From NCBI GenBank assembly GCA_963772225.1, contig CAVYWD010000004.1, forward strand, positions 62,001-126,000: a stretch of 64,000 bases of DNA. The letters are read 5' to 3'. Source of the DNA: CAVYWD01 sp963772225 (GTDB lineage Bacteria; Myxococcota; Myxococcia; Myxococcales; UBA5297). The translations under genes and the position numbers were made by a program. This document shows, in pieces, positions 25,893 to 35,498 of the stretch. The number at the start of each line of letters is the position of its first letter. Position 1 is the stretch's first letter. A model generated the notes under the pieces. It saw only the letters and a program-made list of their open reading frames with translations, was not told where the DNA came from and searched no databases.

Positions 25893-26067
25893 TCTCGGTC
25901 CCCCGGACCCCGCGCCGGCCCATGCTTTTCGCGGTGCGCGAGATTCGAAAATAGGGATCTCCCGCGGGGGCCGCTTTCGCGGCCGATCTCAGGGGCGCCG
26001 CAGGGCGAAGGACTTTTCCCTCGTGCAGGAGCCGTTGGCGCGGGCGGCCGAAGGGCCATGAGCTCCG

Positions 26068-26766
26068 CTAATCGCCGACGAGCTCGAAGCTCGCGTAGTC
26101 CGCCTCCGCGAGGCTCTTCGTGTTGTCCCCGTCGGTGACCACGCCCACGTAGAGCACGCGCTCGCCTTCGCACGGGCCGTACTCTTTCTGGAAGAGAGCG
26201 CACAGGTCGACGCTCTCGCTCTGCCAGGCGGGGCCCGGCGCGTCGGCGCGGAGGGGGATTTGCAGCAGCCCGTGCTGGTGCTTGCCCGTCGGCCCCGGGC
26301 GCGCGAGCCAGCCGAACTTGAACCCTCGTCCGCCAGAGAAGAGGGAGGGCGCGCGCATCACGACGTAGACGCTGGCCGCCATGTCCAGCCACGGGTCGTC
26401 GGTCACCGCTGGCTGGTGGAGCGCGCGCCACTTCCAGCGCAGCGCGCGCACCTTCTCGAGCGGGACGGCGCCATCGCCGAGGACGCGCCCGTAGTCGACG
26501 GCCTTGGGGCGGTTCGAGGCGTCGCCATCGTAGCGGGCATGCAGGAAGCGCAGCGGGCCCTCGCTGCCCAGGCTGTAAATCCGCGCGACCTGGTCGGCGC
26601 CGTGGCGGAGCGGGTCCGTCCATTGGAAGGACTGGGGGTCGAAGCCTTCACTCCAGAGGATGCGGGGCTCGCAGGCGACCGCGGGCGCGCCCAGGCGGAA
26701 AAGCGCCAGGAGGGCGAGGGCCATGCAGCCGGAAAAACCGAGGGCGAGGAGGAGCGGTCGGCGCAT
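26068..26766 (-). CDS. DUF3047-like exported protein
   Basis: The 232-residue protein begins with one hydrophobic segment (LLLALGFSGCMALALLALF), a signal peptide or membrane anchor. A possible lipobox Cys is at residue 14, but the context is weak. The body contains LRWKWRALHQPA, DMAASVYVVMRAP and the C-terminal YVGVVTDGDNTKSLAEADYA, the landmarks of DUF3047 proteins, predicted jelly-roll-like periplasmic proteins of unknown role. Length is close to the family norm. It has no operon partner. Confidence 0.75.
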   Translation of the reverse strand: MRRPLLLALGFSGCMALALLALFRLGAPAVACEPRILWSEGFDPQSFQWTDPLRHGADQVARIYSLGSEGPLRFLHARYDGDASNRPKAVDYGRVLGDGAVPLEKVRALRWKWRALHQPAVTDDPWLDMAASVYVVMRAPSLFSGGRGFKFGWLARPGPTGKHQHGLLQIPLRADAPGPAWQSESVDLCALFQKEYGPCEGERVLYVGVVTDGDNTKSLAEADYASFELVGD

Positions 26767-27142
26767 CGCGAGTCACGATAGGGGTCGGCACGCTCACCCA
26801 TCAACCGGGCTCACGAAAGGGCGCGCTGCCGGTGCGCTCATGCCGGCGCTCGAGCAGGAAGAGGGCCTGGGATGCCGGCCGCGCGCCCGAGCCAGCGGCC
26901 GCGGAAGAGCCGCTGCACCGCTCGGCCGAGCTCCGAGCTGCGAGCTGCGAGCTGCGAGCTGCGAGCTGCGAGCTGCGAGCTGCGAGACGGCGGGCTCCAG
27001 GGCGCTTGCCACCGGATTCACACGCCGTGAAGCTTCGCTGCGGGTCGGCGCCGGCGAGGGTGACCCGGTGACAGGCGGCCGTTGCTCTATTTCCGACGAC
27101 CGCGAACAATCGCAGCTCACTCCAAGTCCAGGTGCGGGCCTC
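26767..27142. other. Intergenic stretch with a 7-base tandem repeat
   Basis: No gene is recognised. The stretch separates the leftward DUF3047 gene from the rightward lipoprotein gene and holds seven copies of GAGCTGC at 26935-26983. It must contain the promoters of both genes. Confidence 0.45.
26935..26983. repeat. Heptanucleotide tandem repeat (GAGCTGC x7)
   Basis: Seven perfect consecutive copies of GAGCTGC occupy 49 bases, about 160-210 bases upstream of the lipoprotein start at 27143. The unit length is not a multiple of three but the array is non-coding. Such arrays vary in copy number by slippage and could tune the spacing of a promoter. Confidence 0.85.
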
Positions 27143-28849
27143 ATGAGCAAGCTCGAGGTGGTTCTGGTCGCTCTGCTCGCGGGCTGCGGCGGCACGGCGG
27201 AGCTCGTCGGGCCGGTCGACGCATCCCGCGCGAGCTCCGAGGGAGACGCCGGCGGCGGTGGCGGGCCGGACGGCGGCTCAGCCCAGGCCGACGCTGGCCG
27301 CGGAGGCGGCGGAAATGACAGCGGCGCCGGCGCCTTGGATGCCGGCGGACGCGCGTTCGACGCCGGGTTCGGCGAGGACGCGGGCGGCGCGGGCCGCGAC
27401 GCGGGGGTCGGCGAGGACGCCGGCGCGCCGGCGGCCGACGGAGGCGCGCGCGGCGCAGACGGCGGGGCCGCTGCCTCGGACGCCGGCTCCCCTCCCTCCG
27501 ATGGAATCTGCGACTACGGAAAGGTGCCGAGCGGCACGCCGCCCGCGGCCTGGCAGGACAGCCCGGCGCTGACGCCACTCGAGGTGAACCCCTACGGCGC
27601 CCCCAGCAAGACCCTCGCCAGCGGCTACCTGTTGCTGAACGAGGGCGCGAGCGGAGCGTCCCAGGTCTCGGTGGAAACGCAGACGTCGATCCTCCAGCGC
27701 ATCAATCAGGATTTGAAGCTCGAGACCCAGTACTCGTACATCCACCTGCCGCCGTTCACCACGGGCATCAGCGGGAAGCACCCAATCGATTATTGGTTCA
27801 CCAATACCGGACTGCCGGCGGACCCCGGCGCCACCGGCGACCAGTCCTGGGAAGGGCAGTACCCCATGGTCGAGACCGACTCGAACGGGATGGCGGACGC
27901 CCAGCGCTGGGACCTCACGCACGAGTTCAATCACGTGCTCCAAAGCGCCTATGGGACGATCGACGGCAATCAAGTGTCGTGGGTCCACGAATCGCACAAT
28001 GACTATTTGATCCTCCGGTTGGTGGAGATGAGGAACGGCGCCACGCCGGGGCAAACGGCGCAGTTCGACCTGCCCTCGAACATCGCCTACCTCGACACGC
28101 TCGTCTACGACCAGCCGTATGTCCCCATCGAGAGCTGCGGCATCACCTCGTCTGGCGGCGTGACGGGCCCCGCCGACTACATGCAGGACAGCACCGGGTA
28201 CCGCTACAACGACCTCTTCCCGCTCTTCGTCTCCCAGCGCGTCGGGCAATACGTCTACGCGGCGATCTGGGAGAACGCGAAGTCCGGCGAGCAGAACCTC
28301 CAGACGCTGACCCGGCTCATGGACAAGGCGCGGGTGCAGTGCATGGTCGCCGATTACGCCGCGCGCCTGGCCCTGGGGGACTTCCTGGAGCTCTCCACCA
28401 GCGTCCAGGAACGAGCGAGCGCCGGAATGTACGTCGCGACGACCAATCAGGACGGGTGGCTCGTCCCCTCCGACAGCAACAAGCTCCCGCGATTTACCGG
28501 CCGCAACAACATCCCCATCGCGGTGAGCTCCGGGGCGACGCAGGTGAGCGTTTCGTTCTCCCCCGACGCCGCGGGCAGCAAGGGCACGCCCGCCGATATG
28601 CGCGCGCAGATCGCCTACCGCGCCACCGACGGCTCCGCGGCATTCAGCACCCCGGTCTCCAGCGGGACCACGACCGTCAACCTGACCAAGCCCCCGAAGG
28701 ACGGCGTCGTCGTGCTGGTCGTCTCCAACGTCACCATGGACGGCTACAAGTCGCCGGCCTCCTACGGCTGGGACCCGAGCGAGACCTTTGGCTACAAAGT
28801 CCAGGTTTCCGGCGGCACCCCCGCTTCGACGAGCCGCACCTATTTCTGA
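27143..28849 (+). CDS. Secreted lipoprotein with HExxH metallopeptidase-like motif
   Basis: The 568-residue protein starts with a lipoprotein signal (MSKLEVVLVALLAGC, Cys at residue 15). Residues ~25-118 are a Gly/Asp/Ala linker (DAGG, DGGA repeats). The folded part begins near 120 and contains WDLTHEFNHVLQS with His260, Glu261 and His264, an HExxH zinc signature, followed by WVHESHNDYLILRLVEM, which may give a third ligand. A beta-rich C-terminal region follows. The architecture resembles large secreted proteins of unknown function (DUF6055-like), so peptidase activity is inferred from the motif only. The start ATG 27143 begins the signal peptide. The next gene starts 33 bases downstream, so the pair is probably co-transcribed. 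Confidence 0.72.
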   Translation: MSKLEVVLVALLAGCGGTAELVGPVDASRASSEGDAGGGGGPDGGSAQADAGRGGGGNDSGAGALDAGGRAFDAGFGEDAGGAGRDAGVGEDAGAPAADGGARGADGGAAASDAGSPPSDGICDYGKVPSGTPPAAWQDSPALTPLEVNPYGAPSKTLASGYLLLNEGASGASQVSVETQTSILQRINQDLKLETQYSYIHLPPFTTGISGKHPIDYWFTNTGLPADPGATGDQSWEGQYPMVETDSNGMADAQRWDLTHEFNHVLQSAYGTIDGNQVSWVHESHNDYLILRLVEMRNGATPGQTAQFDLPSNIAYLDTLVYDQPYVPIESCGITSSGGVTGPADYMQDSTGYRYNDLFPLFVSQRVGQYVYAAIWENAKSGEQNLQTLTRLMDKARVQCMVADYAARLALGDFLELSTSVQERASAGMYVATTNQDGWLVPSDSNKLPRFTGRNNIPIAVSSGATQVSVSFSPDAAGSKGTPADMRAQIAYRATDGSAAFSTPVSSGTTTVNLTKPPKDGVVVLVVSNVTMDGYKSPASYGWDPSETFGYKVQVSGGTPASTSRTYF

Positions 28850-28882
28850 CCCCTAGGCTCCTCGAAGAAAGCGGGTTGATGG

Positions 28883-31800
28883 ATGAGAGCAAACGCGCAA
28901 TGGGCCATTTCGGCGCTCTCGGGGGCGCTCCTCGCCCTTGGCGCAGGCTGGCCCGCGGCGGCCTGGGGCGCCAACCTCTCGGGCTCGATCTTCAACGTCC
29001 AGACAGGGAGCTACGGCGAGATCTCCTCGCTGCAGCTCGTGGGCGACGCCTTCCCGACCAATTACGTCATGAACGCGAGCAATGCGACGAGCCTCGCGGC
29101 GAGCGGTGAGCACCATTGGTTCGGCGAGCTGATGTTCAAATACCGGCTGGGCTCCGCGACCGCCTGGTCCACGGCGGAGACGAGCAACTCGGACGACGCG
29201 AGGACCGTCGCCAGCAATTCCACCTCGGTCACCGTGACCTACCAGGGCTCGTCCAACAGCAATGGGATCCGCAACTTCAAGGTCGTGGAGTCGTACTCGC
29301 TCGTCGACGACAATTTGAATTGGCAGATCACCGTCTCGAACACCAGCAGCCAGAGCCTGGAAATTGGCGACTTCGGCCTGCCGCTCCCGTGGAACCAGTA
29401 TTGGTTCGCGAACGACGAGATCTACGAGACGCGGGTGCAGGTGCACTGCTTCGTCGGCAACGACAGCACCTATATCACCGCGACCCGCCCGAGCGGCATC
29501 GGCCCCTACGTGCTCATGGTGCCCGACACCGCGACTGGCGCCGGCTTCGAATACCGGGACCGGTGGCACGTCGAGGAGCACCCCGGCAGCGTCTGGGCCA
29601 AGGACCAGGGGACGCCGGCGTGGCCCGACGGGCTCAATGTCTTCTACATCCACTCGAACGCCATCAAGAGCACCGGCCGCGGGTACCTGCCGAGCACGAG
29701 CCTCACCTTGGCCGCCGGCGCGAGCAAGACCTACGCGTTCAAGCTCTTCAAGGTCACCAGCGAGCAGGACATGAAGGACCACCTGTATAGCCAGGGGCTC
29801 ATCGACGTCACGGCGGTGCCGGGCATGGCCTTCCCCACCGACATGGCGGCCAAGCTCGACCTCCACACGTCGAAGGCCATTGCGTCGGTCACGGCGCAGT
29901 ACCCGTCGGAGACGACGATCACCTCGCTCGGCAAGTCGGGGACCGACCACAACCTCTACCGGCTGAAGCTCTCCCACCTCGGCCAGAACGACCTGACCGT
30001 CAGCTACGGCAGCGGCGAGACGACGGTGCTCCAGCTCTACGCCATGGAGCCCGCCGGCGCGGCCCTCCAGCGCCACGCGACCTTCATCGTCCAAAAGACG
30101 CAGTGGACGGACGCGAGCGTCGACCAATACGGCCTCTTCGACGACTGGATGATGGCGGCTCAGGCCAAACGCGGCAACTTCTCCGGGGGCTGGGGTTGGG
30201 GAGACGATTGGGGCTGGACCCATGGCGAGTTCCTGGCCGAGAAGAACGCGCTGATCCCCGTCGCCTCCGAGGTGAGCGCGCTCGACGTCTACCTGGACGC
30301 CGTGTGGAATCGGCCCATCGACCACGGCACCTACGGGGTGCAGGACTGGTGGTGCCCGGCGGGCACCAGCGCGTCGAACACGAACGATTGCTATTACGAC
30401 CGGGCGTTCGCCTATCCACACGCATTCAATACCTTCTTCGGGATGTATCAGATCGCGAACCTGTACCCGAGCCTCGTGCCGTATCACAACCCGGCCGACA
30501 CCTATCTGATGCGCGCCTACGGCATCCTGAATGCGCTCTACAGTGGCCACGGGGACCCGGGGACGGGCTACATGGGCGAGGCGACCTTGCCCGAGATCCA
30601 GCAGGCGCTGTCGGGCGCCGGCCACTCGGAAGAGGCGAGCCGGGTGGGGGAGATCATCAACGACATCTACCAGGCGTTCAGCGGGGCCAAATACCCCTAC
30701 GGCTCGGAGTACAGCTTCGACAACACCGGCGAAGAGGCCGTGTACATGTCGGCCAAGGCGAATGGAAACACGACGATGATGGGGAAGATCAACGACAAGT
30801 CCCGAGCCTGCCGCGGCGAGCAGCCCACCTGGTACCACTATGCGAACCCGGTCACGGTCTGCGGCGAGGGCTGGTGGAACTTTCAGTACTCCATGTCGCT
30901 CATCGGCGGGTGCCTCGACGACTGGCTTCGATTCCACTCGACACAGCCGGAGCTCGACGAGCGCATCAATTACGCGGCCAAGCTGGGGAGCTTGACCACC
31001 ATCAACTCCGGGCAGATCGACTCCGCCGCCGCAAACCTGGGCGCGGTGGCGTGGACGTACCAATCGGAGAAGGGGAACGTCTACGACTGCAGCGCCGATT
31101 GTTACGACCAATTGCACAACGGCTGGCGCGGCATGTCGGGGGAGGCGGACCTGGGGCTGTTCGGCGCCGTCCGGATCCTCAGCGCCGACGTCGCCGTCGA
31201 CCCCGTCTTTGGGCTCTTCGGATACGGCTGCGACGTCGTTTCGAGCGGCGGCTGCTACACGGTGACGCCGCGGGACGGCGTGCAGAAGCGGCTGAACCTC
31301 ATCACCGAAAAGGTCTATCTGCAGCTCGACCGCGATCAATACAGCTCGGCCACGCTCTCCACCTCGAAGAATTACGTCGCCTTCACGCTGCTCAATCAAT
31401 ACACGGCCGCGGCGCATACGACCCAAGCGACGCTGTACGGCTTGTCGGCCGGCAAGCTCTCGGTCATGGTCGACGGCGCGTCCGCCGGGTCCGTCACTGT
31501 GGCCGCGGGCGCGCCGGCGGTCGTGAGCCTCGCCGTCGGGGCGAAAGCGAGCTACGAGGTCGTGCTCGCTTCGAACGGCGGCTCCTGCGCAAGCCCGCCG
31601 GACGGCGGCCTGGATGGCGGAGCCGCGGACTCGGGCGGAGGTGGCGACGCGGGGGGCGGCGGCGACGCCAGCTCGGGCGCGCCGGACGGCTCGAGCGGTG
31701 GCGCGGAGGACGCAAGCACCGGCGGGGTCGGCGACGGCGGCTCGGGCATGGACGCTGGCTCGCGAGACGCCGGCAAAGCGGCGAGCGACGCCGGCTTCAA

Positions 31801-31963
31801 CGTCGGAGACAGCGGAGCCCGGCCGCAGGACGGCGGCGGAGCGGCAGCGGTCCAGGGCTCTTGCGGCTGCGCCGCCGGAGGCGCCCCGGGCAATCCGACG
31901 TTCCTCGCCCTCTTCTTCGCGCTGAGCGCGGGCGGCCGCCGGAGCCGCCGCCGCTCGCGTTGA
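28883..31963 (+). CDS. Large secreted DUF5695-like protein with MYXO-CTERM-like tail
   Basis: The 1026-residue protein has an N-terminal signal peptide (ALLALGAGWPAAAWGA), then an ~860-residue body starting SGSIFNVQTGSYGEISSLQL and containing acidic/aromatic stretches (GGWGWGDDWGWTHGEF) and a helical region near 520-720. This matches the DUF5695 layout, a predicted carbohydrate-active (alpha/alpha-barrel plus beta-sandwich) family; no catalytic residue is established. An Asp/Gly/Ser linker (~900-970) leads to the C-terminal sorting signal: Cys motif GSCGCAAGG, hydrophobic FLALFFALSAGG and RRSRRRSR end, as in MYXO-CTERM proteins processed by myxosortase. The protein should end on the outer surface. 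It lies 33 bases after the HExxH lipoprotein and likely works with it on extracellular polymer. Confidence 0.78.
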   Translation: MRANAQWAISALSGALLALGAGWPAAAWGANLSGSIFNVQTGSYGEISSLQLVGDAFPTNYVMNASNATSLAASGEHHWFGELMFKYRLGSATAWSTAETSNSDDARTVASNSTSVTVTYQGSSNSNGIRNFKVVESYSLVDDNLNWQITVSNTSSQSLEIGDFGLPLPWNQYWFANDEIYETRVQVHCFVGNDSTYITATRPSGIGPYVLMVPDTATGAGFEYRDRWHVEEHPGSVWAKDQGTPAWPDGLNVFYIHSNAIKSTGRGYLPSTSLTLAAGASKTYAFKLFKVTSEQDMKDHLYSQGLIDVTAVPGMAFPTDMAAKLDLHTSKAIASVTAQYPSETTITSLGKSGTDHNLYRLKLSHLGQNDLTVSYGSGETTVLQLYAMEPAGAALQRHATFIVQKTQWTDASVDQYGLFDDWMMAAQAKRGNFSGGWGWGDDWGWTHGEFLAEKNALIPVASEVSALDVYLDAVWNRPIDHGTYGVQDWWCPAGTSASNTNDCYYDRAFAYPHAFNTFFGMYQIANLYPSLVPYHNPADTYLMRAYGILNALYSGHGDPGTGYMGEATLPEIQQALSGAGHSEEASRVGEIINDIYQAFSGAKYPYGSEYSFDNTGEEAVYMSAKANGNTTMMGKINDKSRACRGEQPTWYHYANPVTVCGEGWWNFQYSMSLIGGCLDDWLRFHSTQPELDERINYAAKLGSLTTINSGQIDSAAANLGAVAWTYQSEKGNVYDCSADCYDQLHNGWRGMSGEADLGLFGAVRILSADVAVDPVFGLFGYGCDVVSSGGCYTVTPRDGVQKRLNLITEKVYLQLDRDQYSSATLSTSKNYVAFTLLNQYTAAAHTTQATLYGLSAGKLSVMVDGASAGSVTVAAGAPAVVSLAVGAKASYEVVLASNGGSCASPPDGGLDGGAADSGGGGDAGGGGDASSGAPDGSSGGAEDASTGGVGDGGSGMDAGSRDAGKAASDAGFNVGDSGARPQDGGGAAAVQGSCGCAAGGAPGNPTFLALFFALSAGGRRSRRRSR

Positions 31964-31982
31964 GACGAGGAGGCAGCGCCCG

Positions 31983-33053
31983 TCAGCCCACCGGTCGGTC
32001 TTCGAGGAACGCGCGCATGCGCTGGTAGGCGAGGACGAGCGCGTCGTTGGGGACGTACTCGCCCTGCTGGTGCGCCTGGGAGGTGAGGCCCGGCCCGAAG
32101 TTGACCGCGTCGATGCCGTGGGCCGACAGCCTGCCCACGTCGGTCCAGGCCTGCTTGGGCAGGGCGCGGGCGCCGGTGAGCGCGAAGAAGCGCTTGAGGA
32201 GTGGGTTGTCGGTGCAGACGCGGCCAGCGGGCGAGCGGTCGATGACCTCCACGTCGGCGCGGCCGGCGACCATGGCGCGCAGCTCCGCCTCGGCCTGGTC
32301 GAGGCTCTTTCCAGGCGCGAAGCGGTAATTCAAGTTGAGCTCGAAGGACTCCGGGACGACGTTCGCCGCCCGGCCGCCCTTGGCGAGGGTGGCGCTGACC
32401 ACCTCGTAGAATTCGAAGCCGTCGACCTCGACCCGGGTCCGCGCGCGGGCGCCGAGCTCGGCGAGGAGCGGCGCCGCCTTGTGAATGGCGTTCTCGCCGG
32501 TCCACGGCCGCGCCGAGTGCGCACTCTTGCCGCGGAAGGTGACCCGCGCGTGCATGGAGCCGACGCAGCCGACGTGCACCTCGTTGTCGGTGGATTCGAG
32601 CGCGAAGGCGAGGGCCGACCTCTTGAGCTCCGGCATGGCAGCGAGGACGGGTCCCAGGCCGTTCTTGTCATAGGGGCCCTCCTCGCGCTCGTAAAAGACG
32701 GCGAGCAGGTTGTAGGGGAGCGCGGCGCGGTCGAGGTCCTCGACCAAGGCCATCATCACCGCGTCGCCCGACTTCATGTCGGAGGAGCCCAGGCCGACCA
32801 CGCGGTCGGCCTCGAGGCGCGGCGCGCCGTCCTTGGGGTGCGCTGGCACCGTGTCGATATGCCCGAAGAGCGCGACCGTCGGGCGCGGGTCGTCGAGCGT
32901 CCCGGCGACCAGGGTGTGGTTGAAGCGGCGCACCTGGCCGGGGAAGTGCCGCTCGGCCCAGGGGTGCAAGAAGTCGCACAGCGCCTTCTCGTCGCCGGTG
33001 ACGGAGGGAATGCTGCAGAGGTCGAAGGTCAGCTTGGCCAGTCGCTCGCGCAT
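31983..33053 (-). CDS. dapE: Succinyl-diaminopimelate desuccinylase (M20 peptidase family)
   Basis: The 356-residue zinc enzyme hydrolyses N-succinyl-LL-diaminopimelate in the lysine/peptidoglycan precursor pathway. M20 landmarks: metal His and Asp in ALFGHIDTVPA, bridging Asp in LGSSDMKSGDA, the Glu-Glu pair in YEREEGPYDKNG, the dimerisation/His motif GKSAHSARPWTGENAIH and the last metal His in TSQAHQQGEYV. It follows dapD by 11 bases on the same strand, which supports DapE over other M20 peptidases. Start ATG 33053 is adopted because the frame beyond it overlaps dapD. Confidence 0.9.
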   Translation of the reverse strand: MRERLAKLTFDLCSIPSVTGDEKALCDFLHPWAERHFPGQVRRFNHTLVAGTLDDPRPTVALFGHIDTVPAHPKDGAPRLEADRVVGLGSSDMKSGDAVMMALVEDLDRAALPYNLLAVFYEREEGPYDKNGLGPVLAAMPELKRSALAFALESTDNEVHVGCVGSMHARVTFRGKSAHSARPWTGENAIHKAAPLLAELGARARTRVEVDGFEFYEVVSATLAKGGRAANVVPESFELNLNYRFAPGKSLDQAEAELRAMVAGRADVEVIDRSPAGRVCTDNPLLKRFFALTGARALPKQAWTDVGRLSAHGIDAVNFGPGLTSQAHQQGEYVPNDALVLAYQRMRAFLEDRPVG

Positions 33054-33064
33054 GGCTTTGGCGC

Positions 33065-33880
33065 CTAGACCGGGACCGCGAAGTCGCGCAGGGCGTCGTT
33101 CAAGCTCACCTTCTTGTCGGTCGCCTCCGAGCGCTTGCCGATGATGAGCGCGCACGGCACGCCGTACTCGCCGGCGGGGAACTTCTTCACCCGGGTGCCG
33201 GGAATGACGATGGAGCGGGCCGGCACGCGCCCTTTGTAGACGACCTCCTGGGGGCCGGTGACGTCGATGATTTGGGTGGAAGCGGTGACCACGACGTTGG
33301 CGCCCAGGACCGCGTCTTCCTCGATGATGGAGCCCTCGACCACGATGCAGCGGCTGCCCAGGAAGCAGTTGTCCTCGACGATGACGGGCCGCGCCCCGGG
33401 CGGCTCGAGGACGCCGCCGATGCCCACGCCGCCCGCGAGGTGGACGTTGCGGCCTATTTGCGCGCAGCTGCCCACGGTGGCCCAGGTGTCGACCATGCTG
33501 CCCGCGCCGACGTGCGCGCCGATGTTCACGTAGCCCGGCATGACGATAGCGCCGCGCTCGATGAAGGCGCCGTAGCGGACCGCGCCCGGGGGGACGACGC
33601 GCACGCCCGCCTTGTCCAAGTTCTTCTTGAGCGGGATCTTGTCGTGGAACATGAGCGGGCCGGCCTCGGTCACCTTCATGTCGGTGAGCGCGAAGTAGAG
33701 GAGGATGGCCTCCTTCGCCCAGGCGTTGACCTGCCAGGCGCCGTCCTTCTTCTCCGCCACCCGGAGCGCCCCGGCGTCGAGGGCGGCCACCGCGGCGAAG
33801 ACCGCCTTGCGGACGGCGGGGTCCTCGAGCAGGGCTCGGTCGTTGTAGGCCTTCTCAATCAGCTCGCGATACGAATCCAT
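33065..33880 (-). CDS. dapD: Tetrahydrodipicolinate N-succinyltransferase
   Basis: The 271-residue cytoplasmic trimeric enzyme succinylates tetrahydrodipicolinate, the step before aminotransfer and DapE. N-terminal helices (MDSYRELIEKAYNDRALLED) are followed by a left-handed beta-helix with hexapeptide repeats from about 105 to 230 (YVNIGAHVGAGSMVDTWATV, then VEDNCFLGSRCIVVEGSII). Length matches E. coli DapD (274). It is the first gene of a dapD-dapE operon read leftward. Confidence 0.96.
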   Translation of the reverse strand: MDSYRELIEKAYNDRALLEDPAVRKAVFAAVAALDAGALRVAEKKDGAWQVNAWAKEAILLYFALTDMKVTEAGPLMFHDKIPLKKNLDKAGVRVVPPGAVRYGAFIERGAIVMPGYVNIGAHVGAGSMVDTWATVGSCAQIGRNVHLAGGVGIGGVLEPPGARPVIVEDNCFLGSRCIVVEGSIIEEDAVLGANVVVTASTQIIDVTGPQEVVYKGRVPARSIVIPGTRVKKFPAGEYGVPCALIIGKRSEATDKKVSLNDALRDFAVPV

Positions 33881-34085
33881 TGGGTCCTCGATCTTCCGCG
33901 GGCTCGTCCCGGCGAATCGGTGCAGTCAACCAACAGGCGGTCCGCGGCGCAAGGGTTTGGCGCTGGGAGGGGAAGCGTGCGCGCGGCACAGCGCCACTCC
34001 GCCGCGGGGAGGCGAAGCTTGGGTGCGGCAGCCGGCTCGAGCTAGGGTACACTACGGTGGACGTGCGCTCGAGGGAGGAGGACGC

Positions 34086-35042
34086 ATGTGGCTCACGCTG
34101 TGGACGCATCACGACGTCGTGGACTTGTGGCCGTCCTTCGACGCGCCGCCGCCCGACGACGGGCGCGGGAGGCTTCTCTCGTTTCGAGACCCGGATGCCG
34201 CGCGTTGGATGCTCCGCACGGCGGGATGGGACTTCGCGACTCGCGACTCGATGAGGCGCTTCGCGCTGTGGACGCTCCGGATCCCCGACATCCACGACCT
34301 GGACGACTCGGGCGTGGAGGCGGAGATCGCCCGGCGGCTCGCGCGCGGGACGGTGCTGGCGCGGGCGCGCGGGCCGATGAAGCCGTTGGAGCCGAAGGTC
34401 GAAGAGCCGCCGCGGAAGAGAACGGAGGACGTCGGCCCTACGACCACGTGGATCGAGATCCAGGTCGTCTGGGACGACGACGGCAAAGGGATCGGCGATC
34501 TGGAGCTCCGGGTGGCGACGCCGGACGGTGAGGAGAAGAAGGCGACGACCAACGCCGACGGGATTCTTCGGCTCGACAAGCTGCCCCGAGGCGCGTGCTC
34601 GGCCAGCGCGGACTTCGCGGGGGCGCAGATGAATGGGGCGGTCGCGGTCGCCGGCATGGGTGAGAGGGCGGGCGGGCCGGCCAAGGGGGCGCGGAAGGAT
34701 AAGCCGAAGGTGGAGCGGCTCATCGGCGTGGAGCGGCACCGGGTGCGGACGGGAGAGACGCTGGAGAACATCGCCGCGAGCGAGGCCACGAATTGGAAGG
34801 CCTTGGCGAGGTTCAACTTCGGCACGGATGACAAAGAGCAGGTCATCCGGTCTCTCTTGCACCGCGTGGGCGGGTGCTATGACCGCCAGCTCAAGCAGTG
34901 CGTGTTCAGCGATGAGGATGAGCCGGGGATCCTTTATGTGCCGAGGCCGTTTGAGCTGCGCGGGCTCGCGACGTCGGCGCGGCATGTGGTGCGCGTGCGG
35001 GAGGTCGAGCCGCTGGCGCCGTTCTTTGCGTTTTCGGCGTAG
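34086..35042 (+). CDS. T6SS-associated protein with carboxypeptidase-regulatory-like and LysM-like domains
   Basis: The 318-residue protein has no signal peptide. Residues 1-100 are an unrecognised N-terminal region (MWLTLWTHHDVVDLWPSFD). Residues ~120-178 form a beta-sandwich of the type attached to VgrG and PAAR-linked proteins (TWIEIQVVWDDDGKGIGDLE, then a TNADGILRLDKLPRG turn). Residues ~217-262 look like LysM (HRVRTGETLENIAASEATNW). This combination is seen beside vgrG genes, where LysM proteins are proposed to attach to the spike or to peptidoglycan. It opens the effector island, so a role in loading or in the spike is inferred. Start ATG 34086 begins the protein-like sequence; upstream frame is low quality. 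Confidence 0.6.
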   Translation: MWLTLWTHHDVVDLWPSFDAPPPDDGRGRLLSFRDPDAARWMLRTAGWDFATRDSMRRFALWTLRIPDIHDLDDSGVEAEIARRLARGTVLARARGPMKPLEPKVEEPPRKRTEDVGPTTTWIEIQVVWDDDGKGIGDLELRVATPDGEEKKATTNADGILRLDKLPRGACSASADFAGAQMNGAVAVAGMGERAGGPAKGARKDKPKVERLIGVERHRVRTGETLENIAASEATNWKALARFNFGTDDKEQVIRSLLHRVGGCYDRQLKQCVFSDEDEPGILYVPRPFELRGLATSARHVVRVREVEPLAPFFAFSA

Positions 35043-35487
35043 GGGGCGGCATGCGGACGCGGAGGGCGAGCGGTGCGTGGCGCGGAGGCGAGAATCCTGG
35101 GAGGATGGGTGTACGGAAGACCATTTCGGTTGGCGCCCGCGATCTTCGGGTGAGCGGATTTTCGGAGATAGATAAGGAGAGCTCGATGACTCGACTTTTC
35201 GATGTGGCAAGATTGGTCGGTCTGCATGCGCTCAGCGCAGCGTCCTCGCCGGGAATGGCCGAAGAGCTGCCGATTTGCGCTGTCGGGGAAAAGGTGACCC
35301 GTGAAAGAATGCTGGATTTTGTCCGAGAAGGAATTCTCCTGGGCGACGGAAATGAATATCGGCTGAGAAAGGACAAAAAGGGCGATCGGCAACTAGCGTC
35401 GTTCTCTCAAAAAACGCGAGAGGACGCAAACTGCGGTTGTGAGCCGCCAGGTGATCTAATTGCCAGAGTCGATGAGATCGAGTATAA

Positions 35488-35498
35488 GTGTCCCTACC
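35488..35498. repeat. Target-site duplication, left copy
   Basis: The 11 bases GTGTCCCTACC flank the left end of the IS4-family element; the same 11 bases are at 37027-37037. Length fits IS4-family elements (9-12 bp). The perfect match argues for a recent insertion. Confidence 0.92.

Noticed and set aside
26935..26983. CRISPR-like array
   Set aside because: Units are 7 bases with no spacers; this is a simple tandem repeat.
28853..31426. 857-codon minus-strand frame opposite the DUF5695-like gene
   Set aside because: Complementary-frame artefact of a high-GC gene; no recognisable fold or start site.
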